Source: an uncultured Verrucomicrobiota bacterium
GTDB lineage: Bacteria; Verrucomicrobiota; Kiritimatiellia; Kiritimatiellales; Tichowtungiaceae
NCBI GenBank assembly: GCA_903826865.1
Contig: CAIKGD010000037.1
Location: forward strand, 30,993 to 94,992
Reading direction: 5' to 3'
Length of the DNA: 64,000 nucleotides
Shown here: positions 8,302 through 16,586 of the stretch, in pieces
Layout: the number at the start of each line of letters is the position of its first letter
Position numbering within the stretch: the first letter of the stretch is position 1
The notes under the pieces: generated by a model
Database searches by the model: none
Seen by the model: the letters and a program-made list of their open reading frames with translations, nothing else
Told to the model about the DNA's origin: nothing
Translations under genes and position numbers: made by a program

Positions 8302-9993
8302 ATGAAAACGACACGGCGCAGTTTCATAAGAACCGGATTGTTGATCTGGACTGTTCTTATCGGCGGATTTGCCGCGTGTCAGGCTTCTGATACCAAGTCG
8401 GAATGGGTGTTGCCTGCCGTGGATGCGCCCCGTCTTCAACAGCGGATATTGGACAGCGCGGCGCTTGGCGGCAAGGTCAGCTATCAGATTTATATTCCGG
8501 AGATTTACGATGCGGCACCGGAACGTCGCTTTCCCGTACTCTACTGGCTGCATGGACACGGCGGCGGAAGTGCATTCCTCCCGCAACTGGTGAAGTTCTT
8601 TGATGCCGCCATGCGTGCCGGAAAAATTCCGCCGATGCTGATCGTTTTTCCCAACGGACTCGCAGACAGCATGTGGTGCGACTCCAAGGATGGAACCGTG
8701 CCGATGGAGACCATCGTCGTGAAAGAACTGCTGCCGCAGGTTGATGCCGCCTTTCACACCATCGCCACCCGTGAGGGACGGCTGGTCGAGGGTTTCAGCA
8801 TGGGCGGCTACGGCGCGGCGCGGCTGGGATTTAAATTTCCTGAATTGTTCGGGGCTGTTTCCCTTCTCGGCGCCGGTCCATTGCAGCCTGATTTCCGTCA
8901 GACCCCGCCGGGCGGCGGTGTGCAAGGACACGATCAGGTATACAAAGATGCCTATAGTGAAGATGCAGACTATTTCAAAGCGCAGAGCCCCTGGATGCTG
9001 GCGGAACAGAATGCGGATTCACTGAAAGGCAAAACACAGATCAGACAGGTTGTCGGCGACCGCGATTCGATGTTGCCGTTCAACCGTGATTTCGACGCCC
9101 GTCTGACACAACTCGGCATCCCGCATGATTTTATTGTGCCGTCCGGCATAGGACATAATGCTCTGGCGGTATTCGAAGCGCTGGGTGCTGCCAATTGGAA
9201 ATTTTATCAGGACATCTTCGGTGTGAAGAGTTTCACCGACTCGCCGGCGGTTGAGAACTTTCAGCTGAACGGTGAGCGCTGGACCTGTACTGCTGACGGC
9301 AAACCTTTAAGCGGCATTATGATCAAGCCCGACGGCAGCGGGCCGTTTCCCGCCATCATTCTCAGTCACGGTCTTGGCGGTAATGCGCAAAACATTATCC
9401 GGTCAAAAGGCCGGGAGCTGGTTCAGTTGGGCTTCGTCTGTATCGCCACCGATTACACCCATGCCGGGCAGGGCGGCGGCGGGCGGGGTGCTGTTTCGAA
9501 TGTAGACTTTTCACAGGCGGGCGCACGCCCTGAAAATATCCGCCGGGCTTTGGCCTGCATGGAAATTCTGCGCCAGCAGAAGACCGTCGATCCGCGCCGG
9601 ATTGCCGCTTACGGCCACAGCATGGGCGCTTTTGTGACGATCGCGCTGGCCGCCGCCGCGCCGGATAAACTCACCGCCGCCGCGATTACGTCCGGCGGAA
9701 TTCAGACCGCGAAAGGCTCGACCGCGGCAGCACCGGCTGTGAACGTGGCGGCGCAGGTGCGTGTGCCTTTTCTTATTCTTCAGGGCGCGATTGACAACAC
9801 CGTGCCGCCGGAAAGCTCGGCGCTGTTCAAGCAGGCGCTGGATGCGAACAAAGTGCCGAACGAGCGGCATGTATTCGACGGCACCGGCCATAACGTGCCG
9901 ACAGACCGCGCCGACGAGGTCAATCGCCTCATGAAAGAATGGTTTGTCCGGTTCGGTGTATTGCCGCCGGTGAAAGGATCGAAAACAAAATGA
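8302..9993 (+). CDS. exported tandem alpha/beta-hydrolase (esterase + dienelactone-hydrolase-like)
   Basis: A 563-residue protein with a signal that begins MKTTRRSFIRTG, which resembles a twin-arginine or long Sec signal. Two separate alpha/beta-hydrolase domains follow. The first (~residues 35-310) is like esterase D / feruloyl-esterase enzymes, with YWLHGHGGG for the oxyanion region and nucleophile motif GFSMGGYGA. The second (~315-555) resembles dienelactone hydrolases, with ILSHGLGGN and nucleophile motif GHSMGAFV, plus a C-terminal His in GTGHNVP. Both serines are present, so both domains may be active. AGGAGG sits just before the ATG. Likely secreted and acting on ester-decorated polysaccharide or similar substrates; the specificity is inference. 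Confidence 0.8.
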   Translation: MKTTRRSFIRTGLLIWTVLIGGFAACQASDTKSEWVLPAVDAPRLQQRILDSAALGGKVSYQIYIPEIYDAAPERRFPVLYWLHGHGGGSAFLPQLVKFFDAAMRAGKIPPMLIVFPNGLADSMWCDSKDGTVPMETIVVKELLPQVDAAFHTIATREGRLVEGFSMGGYGAARLGFKFPELFGAVSLLGAGPLQPDFRQTPPGGGVQGHDQVYKDAYSEDADYFKAQSPWMLAEQNADSLKGKTQIRQVVGDRDSMLPFNRDFDARLTQLGIPHDFIVPSGIGHNALAVFEALGAANWKFYQDIFGVKSFTDSPAVENFQLNGERWTCTADGKPLSGIMIKPDGSGPFPAIILSHGLGGNAQNIIRSKGRELVQLGFVCIATDYTHAGQGGGGRGAVSNVDFSQAGARPENIRRALACMEILRQQKTVDPRRIAAYGHSMGAFVTIALAAAAPDKLTAAAITSGGIQTAKGSTAAAPAVNVAAQVRVPFLILQGAIDNTVPPESSALFKQALDANKVPNERHVFDGTGHNVPTDRADEVNRLMKEWFVRFGVLPPVKGSKTK

Positions 9994-10314
9994 AAGCCGG
10001 AAATTTGATTAGAGTCCTTACTCAGAGAACCGCCGGAGTCTATCCTTCCAACCTTTTGAAAAAAATCCTCGCAGAGTTTTCAAATAGGTGGAACGCGACC
10101 GCCGGGCGCGTTTTGGAATTAAGCGTGCGCGGCTTGTTACGCCATAGTCTGTAAACGGCGGCGAAAGCGCCCGCTTCACCAGATGTTTTTCCAAGGTTTG
10201 GAAACCGGAAGCCGGTTGCTCTCTTCGCGCTTCCCTGCTAAAACATCTCCATATTCATGTTTCATGTTGGCGCGAGAAATCTTTTGTCTAATAAACGGTT
10301 CGGTGCATAAAGAT
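9994..10314. other. intergenic spacer with no recognised gene
   Basis: About 320 bases between the tandem hydrolase and the small lipoprotein. An apparent reading frame through its first part has no family resemblance and looks like frame chance. The only structured element I see is the palindrome at 10188-10204. Confidence 0.5.
10188..10204. repeat. copy of recurrent palindrome TCCAANNNTTGGA
   Basis: Perfect palindrome TTTCCAA-GGT-TTGGAAA. The core TCCAANNNTTGGA also occurs at 20225-20237, 22617-22629, 37590-37602 and 50220-50232, and a one-mismatch copy is at about 42158-42174. It could be a binding site for a dimeric regulator or a dispersed micro-repeat. Confidence 0.55.
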
Positions 10315-10662
10315 ATGAGATGTTTAGCCATCATAATTGTATGTTCACTGCTTTCGGGCTGTAGTAATAGACCTGCAGATGTTGACGAACTCCAATCGTG
10401 GGACAACCAAACAAAAGCTTGGGTAATCAAGCAGCTTGGCTCACCTTCCTTACAAGGCATCATGGATGCAGATGTTCCTGATTTTGGCACAGCCCAAACA
10501 GTTGCAATAAAGATTCAGGAAAAGCACCCCGGCTATGCAGATAAAGTGGAACATCTGCACTGGGATAAAGGACAATATCGTTACGATGCATATTTAATTC
10601 GCATCAGCAATGAGTGGGCCGTTATCGACGCGGTCAAATACCAAAAGGGCATACAGTTTTAG
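10315..10662 (+). CDS. small lipoprotein of unknown function
   Basis: The ATG at 10315 gives a 115-residue protein with a lipoprotein signal (MRCLAIIIVCSLLSGCS, lipobox LSGC). A longer in-frame extension upstream to 10183 reads as non-signal sequence before this signal and is rejected. The mature part is hydrophilic with no recognised motif. Codon choice is visibly richer in A/T than the neighbours, suggesting recent acquisition. It is convergent with the UDP-sugar pyrophosphorylase gene. Confidence 0.6.
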   Translation: MRCLAIIIVCSLLSGCSNRPADVDELQSWDNQTKAWVIKQLGSPSLQGIMDADVPDFGTAQTVAIKIQEKHPGYADKVEHLHWDKGQYRYDAYLIRISNEWAVIDAVKYQKGIQF

Positions 10663-10729
10663 GTGCCGAGCATCAAGTTCTGCAGGGCACGTCGCTAATC
10701 GGCCGACTCTGAAAACGACGTTCTACAGC

Positions 10730-12514
10730 CTAAAGCCGATACTCGCCGGGTTTGTTGAACACGGCGATCTGTGCGCCGCAGTTTTCGATGCGGTAGCCGC
10801 GCAGGCGCAGATATTCCGGTGTGGCGGAGCTGTTCTGTTCTTCGTCCGTGAGCTTTACGAGTTCAAAGCCGCCGTTTTCAATTTTCAGGTTTTTGACAGT
10901 CACTTTGGCACCGTCGCAGGCTTTGATGACCAGTGCAGAACGTCCTGAAAGTTCGACATTTTCCAGCCGGATGTCCCGGCCGTCGAGAACCAGCGTCGCT
11001 TCGTCCGCGATGGAACCGCCGGATATTTTTGAGCGGACTTCATCGAGCGTCATGGCGAAGGCCGGACGCAGCAGGACTCGCGGCCCGCGAGTGAACGGGA
11101 TGGCTCGGATGAGTTCCTCTTTCGCCGCTTCAACTTTCACCCCGGCGGCGGCCAGTTTCATACGGCCTGCGAGGTAAAAGTCGGATTCCGCTGTCGCGCC
11201 GGATTCCGGCGGTCCGCCGGCCGCGTGTTTGGCGGCGGCGTCTTTGATGTTGTTTTTATTGGCTGAAAAACACCAGCGGCGGTTGAAGATGGTGACGCCG
11301 GCTTTTTCGCCCGGTTCGAAAAGTTTCGGCAGATCCTGCATCATGGTTTCGAGACGGGTCGGGCTTTTGAACGCGGTTTTGGTTTTATCGCTGTACTTCG
11401 GGTTGACGAATTCGGCGATGATGCCGCGGGTACGCTTAAGGATTTTTACATAAGAATTCAGCCGGATGATCAGCACGTTGATATTGCCGGGGAACATGGA
11501 AAAGCCCTGCGCATCCGGCACGTCGCCTTCAGGACTGACCGTGGCGCGGAGCAGCGGATCAAGCTGGTTATACTCTATGTTGAGCGTCAACTCTGTTTTG
11601 CCGTTCACCAGTTTAGCCAGTCCGCCGACAGCTTCGCCGGGGATGCGGTTCACAGCGAGGGAATTGAAGTCGAAGCCTTTTTCGACCGAAACACCGATTG
11701 CGGCGGGCAGGGCATTGAAAACCTGTCCGTTGGTGTCCTGGATGACAAACAGGTGTTCGATACCCTGTTTTTCCAGTTTCTCGGCCAGTCCGCTGCTATA
11801 GAGCAGCATATGAATGTCACCGTGGCCGTGAGGCTTGAGGATCAGTTTGTATTTTTCTTCCAGCGCGAGTCGTCCGTCGTTGTCGGCGATGGCGGGAACC
11901 AGTTCCTGCTTGAGAATGTGAATCTGTTCTTCCTTCAGACCGAACCGGTTGTTGTTTTTCAGCGCGGCGAGCGTTTTGGCGTTGGTATCCTCAGACGTCA
12001 TGATGATAAACGGCACCGGCTTCGGCTTTTTCATGCGCGCTTCCATCGCTTTGAGGCAGGCGGCGTAGTGCGCAAGGTAGGAAGTGGATTCGGTTACTTC
12101 GACCGGAATATCCAGCTTAATGCCGTTGTAACCCAGCCGTTCGCCGAGGCCGCCGGCCACCAGCACGATGGCGGTTTTATCAAAGTGATTCCTGCCCAGC
12201 GCTTCGTAATGGTCGTAGACATCATTGAACTGCGTCAGATCCACTTTATCGGGTTGGTGCGGAATAAATCCCTCGAACGGATTGCGGTCTTCTTTTGCGT
12301 CTGCGAGAAGTTTCCGGGCGTTGGAAATGTAGCCGGTCAGCCCGCCGGGATAGGACTCGTTAATGCGAGTCAGACTCTTCAGAAAGGCGGTCTTCGGTTC
12401 GTCGTTGGTTCCGGGAGCGTCCCAATTGGCGAACAGATGCTCCTGTCCGGCATCCAAAAGCTCGGCAATCAGAGCCTGTTCATTCTTGTTTCCGGTTAAA
12501 TCCTGAATATTCAC
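10730..12514 (-). CDS. UDP-sugar pyrophosphorylase (plant-type UDPGP family)
   Basis: About 594 residues. Conserved segments such as KPHGHGDIHMLLYSSGL, FVIQDTNGQVFNALPA, IEYNQLDPLLRA and FVNPKYSDKTK follow plant and protist UDP-sugar pyrophosphorylases closely, and LVAGGLGERLGYNGIKLDIP is the nucleotide-binding loop. The family makes UDP-sugars from UTP and several sugar 1-phosphates, feeding glycan synthesis; the UDP-glucuronate decarboxylase-like gene at 26 kb would use related products. GTG at 12514 is chosen because GAGGAG lies 8 bases upstream of it; an upstream GTG at 12544 would put that Shine-Dalgarno inside the gene. The C-terminal region carries a beta-helix-like repeat pattern as in the eukaryotic enzymes. 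Confidence 0.85.
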   Translation of the reverse strand: MNIQDLTGNKNEQALIAELLDAGQEHLFANWDAPGTNDEPKTAFLKSLTRINESYPGGLTGYISNARKLLADAKEDRNPFEGFIPHQPDKVDLTQFNDVYDHYEALGRNHFDKTAIVLVAGGLGERLGYNGIKLDIPVEVTESTSYLAHYAACLKAMEARMKKPKPVPFIIMTSEDTNAKTLAALKNNNRFGLKEEQIHILKQELVPAIADNDGRLALEEKYKLILKPHGHGDIHMLLYSSGLAEKLEKQGIEHLFVIQDTNGQVFNALPAAIGVSVEKGFDFNSLAVNRIPGEAVGGLAKLVNGKTELTLNIEYNQLDPLLRATVSPEGDVPDAQGFSMFPGNINVLIIRLNSYVKILKRTRGIIAEFVNPKYSDKTKTAFKSPTRLETMMQDLPKLFEPGEKAGVTIFNRRWCFSANKNNIKDAAAKHAAGGPPESGATAESDFYLAGRMKLAAAGVKVEAAKEELIRAIPFTRGPRVLLRPAFAMTLDEVRSKISGGSIADEATLVLDGRDIRLENVELSGRSALVIKACDGAKVTVKNLKIENGGFELVKLTDEEQNSSATPEYLRLRGYRIENCGAQIAVFNKPGEYRL

Positions 12515-12728
12515 TTTGCTTTCTCCTCTGTAAAAACGACTCACTAAGATGGATTACAATATGACTGATAGGAACCCAATATCAATGCGGTAAAAGCGGC
12601 AATTGTCAGAATTTCAACCGGCGGGTTTGGACAGCCGAACCGGTCTGACGGATAACGGTCAAGCGAGGTCTGCGGCGCCCTGATGATTTGAGCTGAATCC
12701 CGCCGGGAGCGTGGTAAAGTGCTGTGCG

Positions 12729-14792
12729 ATGAAGAAAACAATTTTCACCGTGAGTCTGGGGGTTTTGCTGGGCGCGGGGTGCGCGCATCTTCCGCTGCCG
12801 GAAGTGACAGTGGCCCCGGAGTTACCGGATACGTTTCATTTTCCGCTGGTGAAGCCGGAGCACGAAAACATGCAGCGGCTGCTGGTCAATGCAATGGGTT
12901 ATGTGAATCCGAAGCACGGGCTGGTTGATCCGGTGTCCGGCTATCCGGTCGAAGGCTGGAATCAGGATTCAGAACGCGGACTCTATCTGCGTTCGTTTAC
13001 GCAACTGACGGCGATCGGCGAATGGGTCGAACTGCTGGCCAATATCGCGGCGGGCTATGCCGACAATCCGTATATTTCGCGCGAAGAAGCCCTCGGCAAA
13101 CTTGAGCTGGCGGTGTCGAGTCTGCTGACCGATCAGGCCGACCCGAAAGTCAGCGCCAAAGGACTGCTCGGGAATTTTCTGGGATTCGAAGCGGCCGGCC
13201 GTATGGGGCCGCTGAGCGAGGAAGTGGAGAAGCAGAAATTTGTTGATGCGTTCGGCGAAGAGCAGGCCGGTCTGATCTGGGACGCGCTGGTTGCCCGCAA
13301 GTGGATTGTCCCGCAGCAGGACGGCTCGTTCGCCAAGATTCCGCGCAAGGGGGAATACGGCGATAAGTTTTTCACCGGCGAGCTGGCGCCGTTCGCCGAG
13401 AGCAATACCTGTGCGAAGATTATGGCGGTTCTGGATGTGCGGGTGGTGCAGATAATTTTCGGCGACAACGCCAATCTGACGGCCTCGGCGGCCAAAACGT
13501 TCGGCGCGCTGCGGCATTCAACCCTGAAGGATGATCCGGCGGCGGTTCAGCTTTGTGAAAAGCTGGAGCAGTTTATTGCGCGGCAGGAGGAGGGCTACCG
13601 CTATCTTTACGATGCAAAACCGGGCTCGTTTGTTTTCGGCTGGAATGCGACGAAAGACCGGTTCACCGGCTGGGAGGACAGCAACGGCAAGTGGATTGTC
13701 GGACACATGGATTATTTTGTGAACGAGTTTCGCGGGCCGCTTCTTTTTGTAGTGCAGCGCTTTGATCTGCCGCCGGACGCGGTGAAGAACGCCGGTTTTA
13801 AAACCAAGCCGTACCGGATGGCGGACGGACGCGATCTCTACACGCTGGCGACATGGCACGGTTCATCGTTCCAGTCGCTGGGTCTTTCGCTGTTTATGCA
13901 GGAGCTGGATGCGCCGGGCTGGCGGGAGAATCTGGAAAACTCGGTGGATATCGAACTCGATTTTTCAACCCGGCATAAACTGCCCGGCTTTTTGAGCGAA
14001 GCGTACAGCGGAAACGGCGTGGAATATACCGGCGACATCGGTATTCCGGATGTCGCGGTGACGGATCATCCGCGCATCACGAACGCGCCGTCGCTTTACA
14101 CGCTGGGCGTCGCCTATTCGATTGCGCCGGATAAGATCGAAGCGTTTCTCGCCGCCAACCGGAAAAAAATCGAACAGCTGTTCACTGATCACGGTCCGTG
14201 GGAAGGATACAACACGACCCGGAATGAGACAGTTCAATTTCAGACCGCGGCGCATACGCTGGCGCTGATTCTGGGCGGTATCGGTTCCGCCGAAGAGAAT
14301 ATGCAGCGCTATCTGACGTGGCTGGGCGTCACTTCGCTGTCGAAAGTGCAGGGCGGTGAATCCGGTGCAGTTGATCTGTTGGGCGGCGGCACGCAATGGA
14401 TTTCATGGAGCCCGACCGGCGACAGTCTGGAAGGACTGCACTGGTGCGGCGGATCCCGTATTCGCGGCGAAGCGGTGCGCAACGGCGCGGTGACTGTTAA
14501 ATTGCCGCAAGCCAAGGGTGTCAGTCTGTCGAACGGCGCACTGTTGATCCGCTACCGCGCGGCCAATCCGCTTAAAACAGTTATTACTCTGAACAGCGGG
14601 CCGAGGGTTTTTGAAAACCAGATTTTCGTCCGCTTTGATGTTACGGATGCCGAGAAAGAAATCCGGATTCCAATGCCTGGAACGCCGGGACTGGAAAACG
14701 TCAAAGAGCTGGTGATCCGCTTTGGCGACGAACGTGCGCCGGTGCCGGTCGATCTGACCATCTCGGGGTTTGAGTTTGTTCCGGCACAATAA
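12729..14792 (+). CDS. large lipoprotein, possible (alpha/alpha)6-barrel glycan-active protein
   Basis: ATG at 12729 gives 687 residues with signal and lipobox GAGC (acylated Cys near residue 18). The bulk (~40-560) is alpha-helical with Trp/Asp/Glu-rich motifs (GWEDSNGKW, HMDYFVNEFRGPL, EAYSGNGVEYTGDIG) reminiscent of alpha/alpha-toroid glycoside hydrolases, and the last ~150 residues look beta-rich, like a carbohydrate-binding module. I cannot name a family with certainty. An upstream in-frame ATG at 12711 is rejected because it would precede the signal peptide. Likely an anchored envelope protein acting on glycans; this is inference from fold-like pattern. Confidence 0.55.
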   Translation: MKKTIFTVSLGVLLGAGCAHLPLPEVTVAPELPDTFHFPLVKPEHENMQRLLVNAMGYVNPKHGLVDPVSGYPVEGWNQDSERGLYLRSFTQLTAIGEWVELLANIAAGYADNPYISREEALGKLELAVSSLLTDQADPKVSAKGLLGNFLGFEAAGRMGPLSEEVEKQKFVDAFGEEQAGLIWDALVARKWIVPQQDGSFAKIPRKGEYGDKFFTGELAPFAESNTCAKIMAVLDVRVVQIIFGDNANLTASAAKTFGALRHSTLKDDPAAVQLCEKLEQFIARQEEGYRYLYDAKPGSFVFGWNATKDRFTGWEDSNGKWIVGHMDYFVNEFRGPLLFVVQRFDLPPDAVKNAGFKTKPYRMADGRDLYTLATWHGSSFQSLGLSLFMQELDAPGWRENLENSVDIELDFSTRHKLPGFLSEAYSGNGVEYTGDIGIPDVAVTDHPRITNAPSLYTLGVAYSIAPDKIEAFLAANRKKIEQLFTDHGPWEGYNTTRNETVQFQTAAHTLALILGGIGSAEENMQRYLTWLGVTSLSKVQGGESGAVDLLGGGTQWISWSPTGDSLEGLHWCGGSRIRGEAVRNGAVTVKLPQAKGVSLSNGALLIRYRAANPLKTVITLNSGPRVFENQIFVRFDVTDAEKEIRIPMPGTPGLENVKELVIRFGDERAPVPVDLTISGFEFVPAQ

Positions 14793-14802
14793 ACTATACC
14801 GT

Positions 14803-14856
14803 GGAGGGCGACGCTTCGTCGTCGCCGGAAACGGTTTTGACAGAGCGAACCCCTCC
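14803..14856. repeat. nested hairpin between convergent genes
   Basis: Outer arms GGAGGG (14803-14808) and CCCTCC (14851-14856) enclose GGCGACG / CGTCGCC (14807-14826), the two stems overlapping by two bases. It sits between the stop codons of two converging genes and could serve both as a 3'-end structure. No U-tract is visible. Confidence 0.4.
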
Positions 14857-14869
14857 AGAATGTAAAAGG

Positions 14870-15184
14870 TTACTTGAGGTAAGAACAGCAATAGTCGGCG
14901 ACAGCGGGAACTTTCAGTTTAAATTTGCTGTTGGCCGCAACCTTGAATGATTCGCCGGCCTTGAATGTTTTCCACCGGGTTTCGCCGGGCAGGAGCACCT
15001 CCATCTGTCCGCCGAGCATTTCCATGATTTCTGCGGCTTCGGTGCCGAATTCATAATCGCCCGGCATCATAATGCCGAGGGTTTTTCTGGTGCCGTCGGC
15101 AAAGAGCACCGTGCGGCTGGTGACTTTGCCGTCAAAATAGACGTTCGCTTTTTTCACTACGGTTACGTTTTTGAATTCGCTCAT
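14870..15184 (-). CDS. ppnP: pyrimidine/purine nucleoside phosphorylase
   Basis: A 104-residue single-domain cupin. The sequence matches PpnP (YaiE, formerly DUF1255) across its length: [12 protein letters not shown], then [14 protein letters not shown], then VLLPGETRW and [13 protein letters not shown] at the C-terminus. PpnP splits several nucleosides with phosphate into base and ribose 1-phosphate in the cytoplasm. An AT-rich spacer separates it from the divergent porin gene. The gene is complete and of normal length. Confidence 0.92.
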   Translation of the reverse strand: MSEFKNVTVVKKANVYFDGKVTSRTVLFADGTRKTLGIMMPGDYEFGTEAAEIMEMLGGQMEVLLPGETRWKTFKAGESFKVAANSKFKLKVPAVADYCCSYLK

Positions 15185-15364
15185 GGAAACCTCCGGTTTC
15201 GTTAACAGTTATTTGTTATCGGTTGTCAGTTGAGGCGCAGAAGAAACCATGTTTACAGCGGTATTGTCAAAATGATTTCAGTCTAACCGGATTGAGTTTG
15301 CAGGCAGGCGGAGCAAAAGATAAGAATTCGCGCTTTCACAAAGTCGGTGAAGGGAAGTTTTATC

Positions 15365-16585
15365 ATGATAAAAAAAACGCTGTTGCTGGTATCGCTGGCG
15401 GTCGGGTGTGCCGGTGTGTCTGCCGAAAGTCTGCTGAAGCCGGTGAACGATCTCGGTTGCGGAATCTGGGCTGCACGGCTGCAAACGCTCAGCATGTACC
15501 GCGATTATGAAAACAACACACCCGGCTGCGCTTATTCCACAACAGCGGGTCTGCTGCTGGGCTATACGTCGCCGGAGCTGGCCGGCTTCAGCGCCGGGCT
15601 GACCTGGATTTATGTGGAGCCGCTGGATGCCAGTGCCGGCAGCGATAACGGTAAAAAGCTCATAACCAATGGACGTGTGAATGTTTTGAACGAGGCCTGG
15701 TTGAAATACCGTTTTGAAAAGTTCGGACTGACGAATACATTTATTAAAGCCGGGCGGCAGGTGATCAACGGCGAATTGTTCCGTTCGGATGAAATCCGCC
15801 AGAAGCCGCGGTCGGTTGAAGCAGTTCAGCTGACCACGAAAGATATTCCTTACACGGCGCTTACATTCGGGCACGCTTTCCGGCTCAGCAATGTTCTGGA
15901 TAACGAGGACGGCTGGGAATTTAACGATTTTGATAAAGTACTGTTGCCGGACCGCGGCTATGACAGCCGCGGCATTTCCTGGGGCGAGGCGGTGTTTACC
16001 GGTATTACCAATCTCGAGGTGGCGGTGTACGAAGCGTATGTACACGGCATGGCCAATGTCACCGGCGGACGCACACGGTACACGGTGACAGAGCAAACCG
16101 CTCTGCTGGGGTACTTTCAGCACGGAAACTCAGTAAAGGCGGCGGGATCATCTGCCCCTTTCGATACAGATATGTTCAGCCTTGCCTTTGAGCAGAAGGC
16201 CGGAGGAATAACATTTGAGCCCGGCTGGTTCAGTGTTCACGGCGACAATATGCTCTTTCATGAGATGACCACCGGACTGAACCATCCGCTCGGAAATTCG
16301 CTGATGGTTTATCCCGGCCACTTCAACGGCGGGTCCGAGTCAGCCTATCTCAAAGCCACGACAAAGATCGGCAAAACATCACTTTACATGCTCTATAACT
16401 ATACTTGGCAGGATCACAGCCGGACGGCTTACGACGGGCAGGAGATCAACTTTGTCGTTAAACAGCCGATCGGGGACAATCTCTCTATTGCCGTCAAATG
16501 CGGCGCGGGATATCGCGAGAGCAGCAGCGGCAAAGCCGACACCGCAGCCACCGATGCCCGCCTGTTCGTTACCTATAATTTTTAA
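15365..16585 (+). CDS. OprD-like outer-membrane porin
   Basis: ATG at 15365 gives 406 residues with a signal peptide (MIKKTLLLVSLAVG..., cleavage near VSA-ES). The mature sequence has the alternating beta-strand pattern and terminal aromatic (TYNF) of an outer-membrane barrel, and segments such as IKAGRQVINGELFRSDEIR and LYMLYNYTWQD fit the OprD/OprF-like porin superfamily. It probably forms a specific channel for small solutes. An AAGGGAAG ribosome-binding site lies 7 bases before the ATG; an upstream ATG at 15347 is less suitable. The stop is one base from the convergent aldo/keto reductase stop, so no terminator fits between them. Confidence 0.75.
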   Translation: MIKKTLLLVSLAVGCAGVSAESLLKPVNDLGCGIWAARLQTLSMYRDYENNTPGCAYSTTAGLLLGYTSPELAGFSAGLTWIYVEPLDASAGSDNGKKLITNGRVNVLNEAWLKYRFEKFGLTNTFIKAGRQVINGELFRSDEIRQKPRSVEAVQLTTKDIPYTALTFGHAFRLSNVLDNEDGWEFNDFDKVLLPDRGYDSRGISWGEAVFTGITNLEVAVYEAYVHGMANVTGGRTRYTVTEQTALLGYFQHGNSVKAAGSSAPFDTDMFSLAFEQKAGGITFEPGWFSVHGDNMLFHEMTTGLNHPLGNSLMVYPGHFNGGSESAYLKATTKIGKTSLYMLYNYTWQDHSRTAYDGQEINFVVKQPIGDNLSIAVKCGAGYRESSSGKADTAATDARLFVTYNF

Positions 16586-16586
16586 C

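Noticed and set aside
7171..8931. Long antisense frame over nucleotidyltransferase and tandem hydrolase
   Set aside because: Shadow of two well-supported plus-strand genes; no motif.
9939..10154. 71-codon frame after the tandem hydrolase
   Set aside because: Overlaps the hydrolase end in another frame, no signal or motif.
10663..10729. Second cassette-like end after the small lipoprotein
   Set aside because: ACGTCG/CGACGT and TCGGCCGA pair, and GTTCGGT precedes the lipoprotein, but the box spacing is asymmetric and R'' does not match well.
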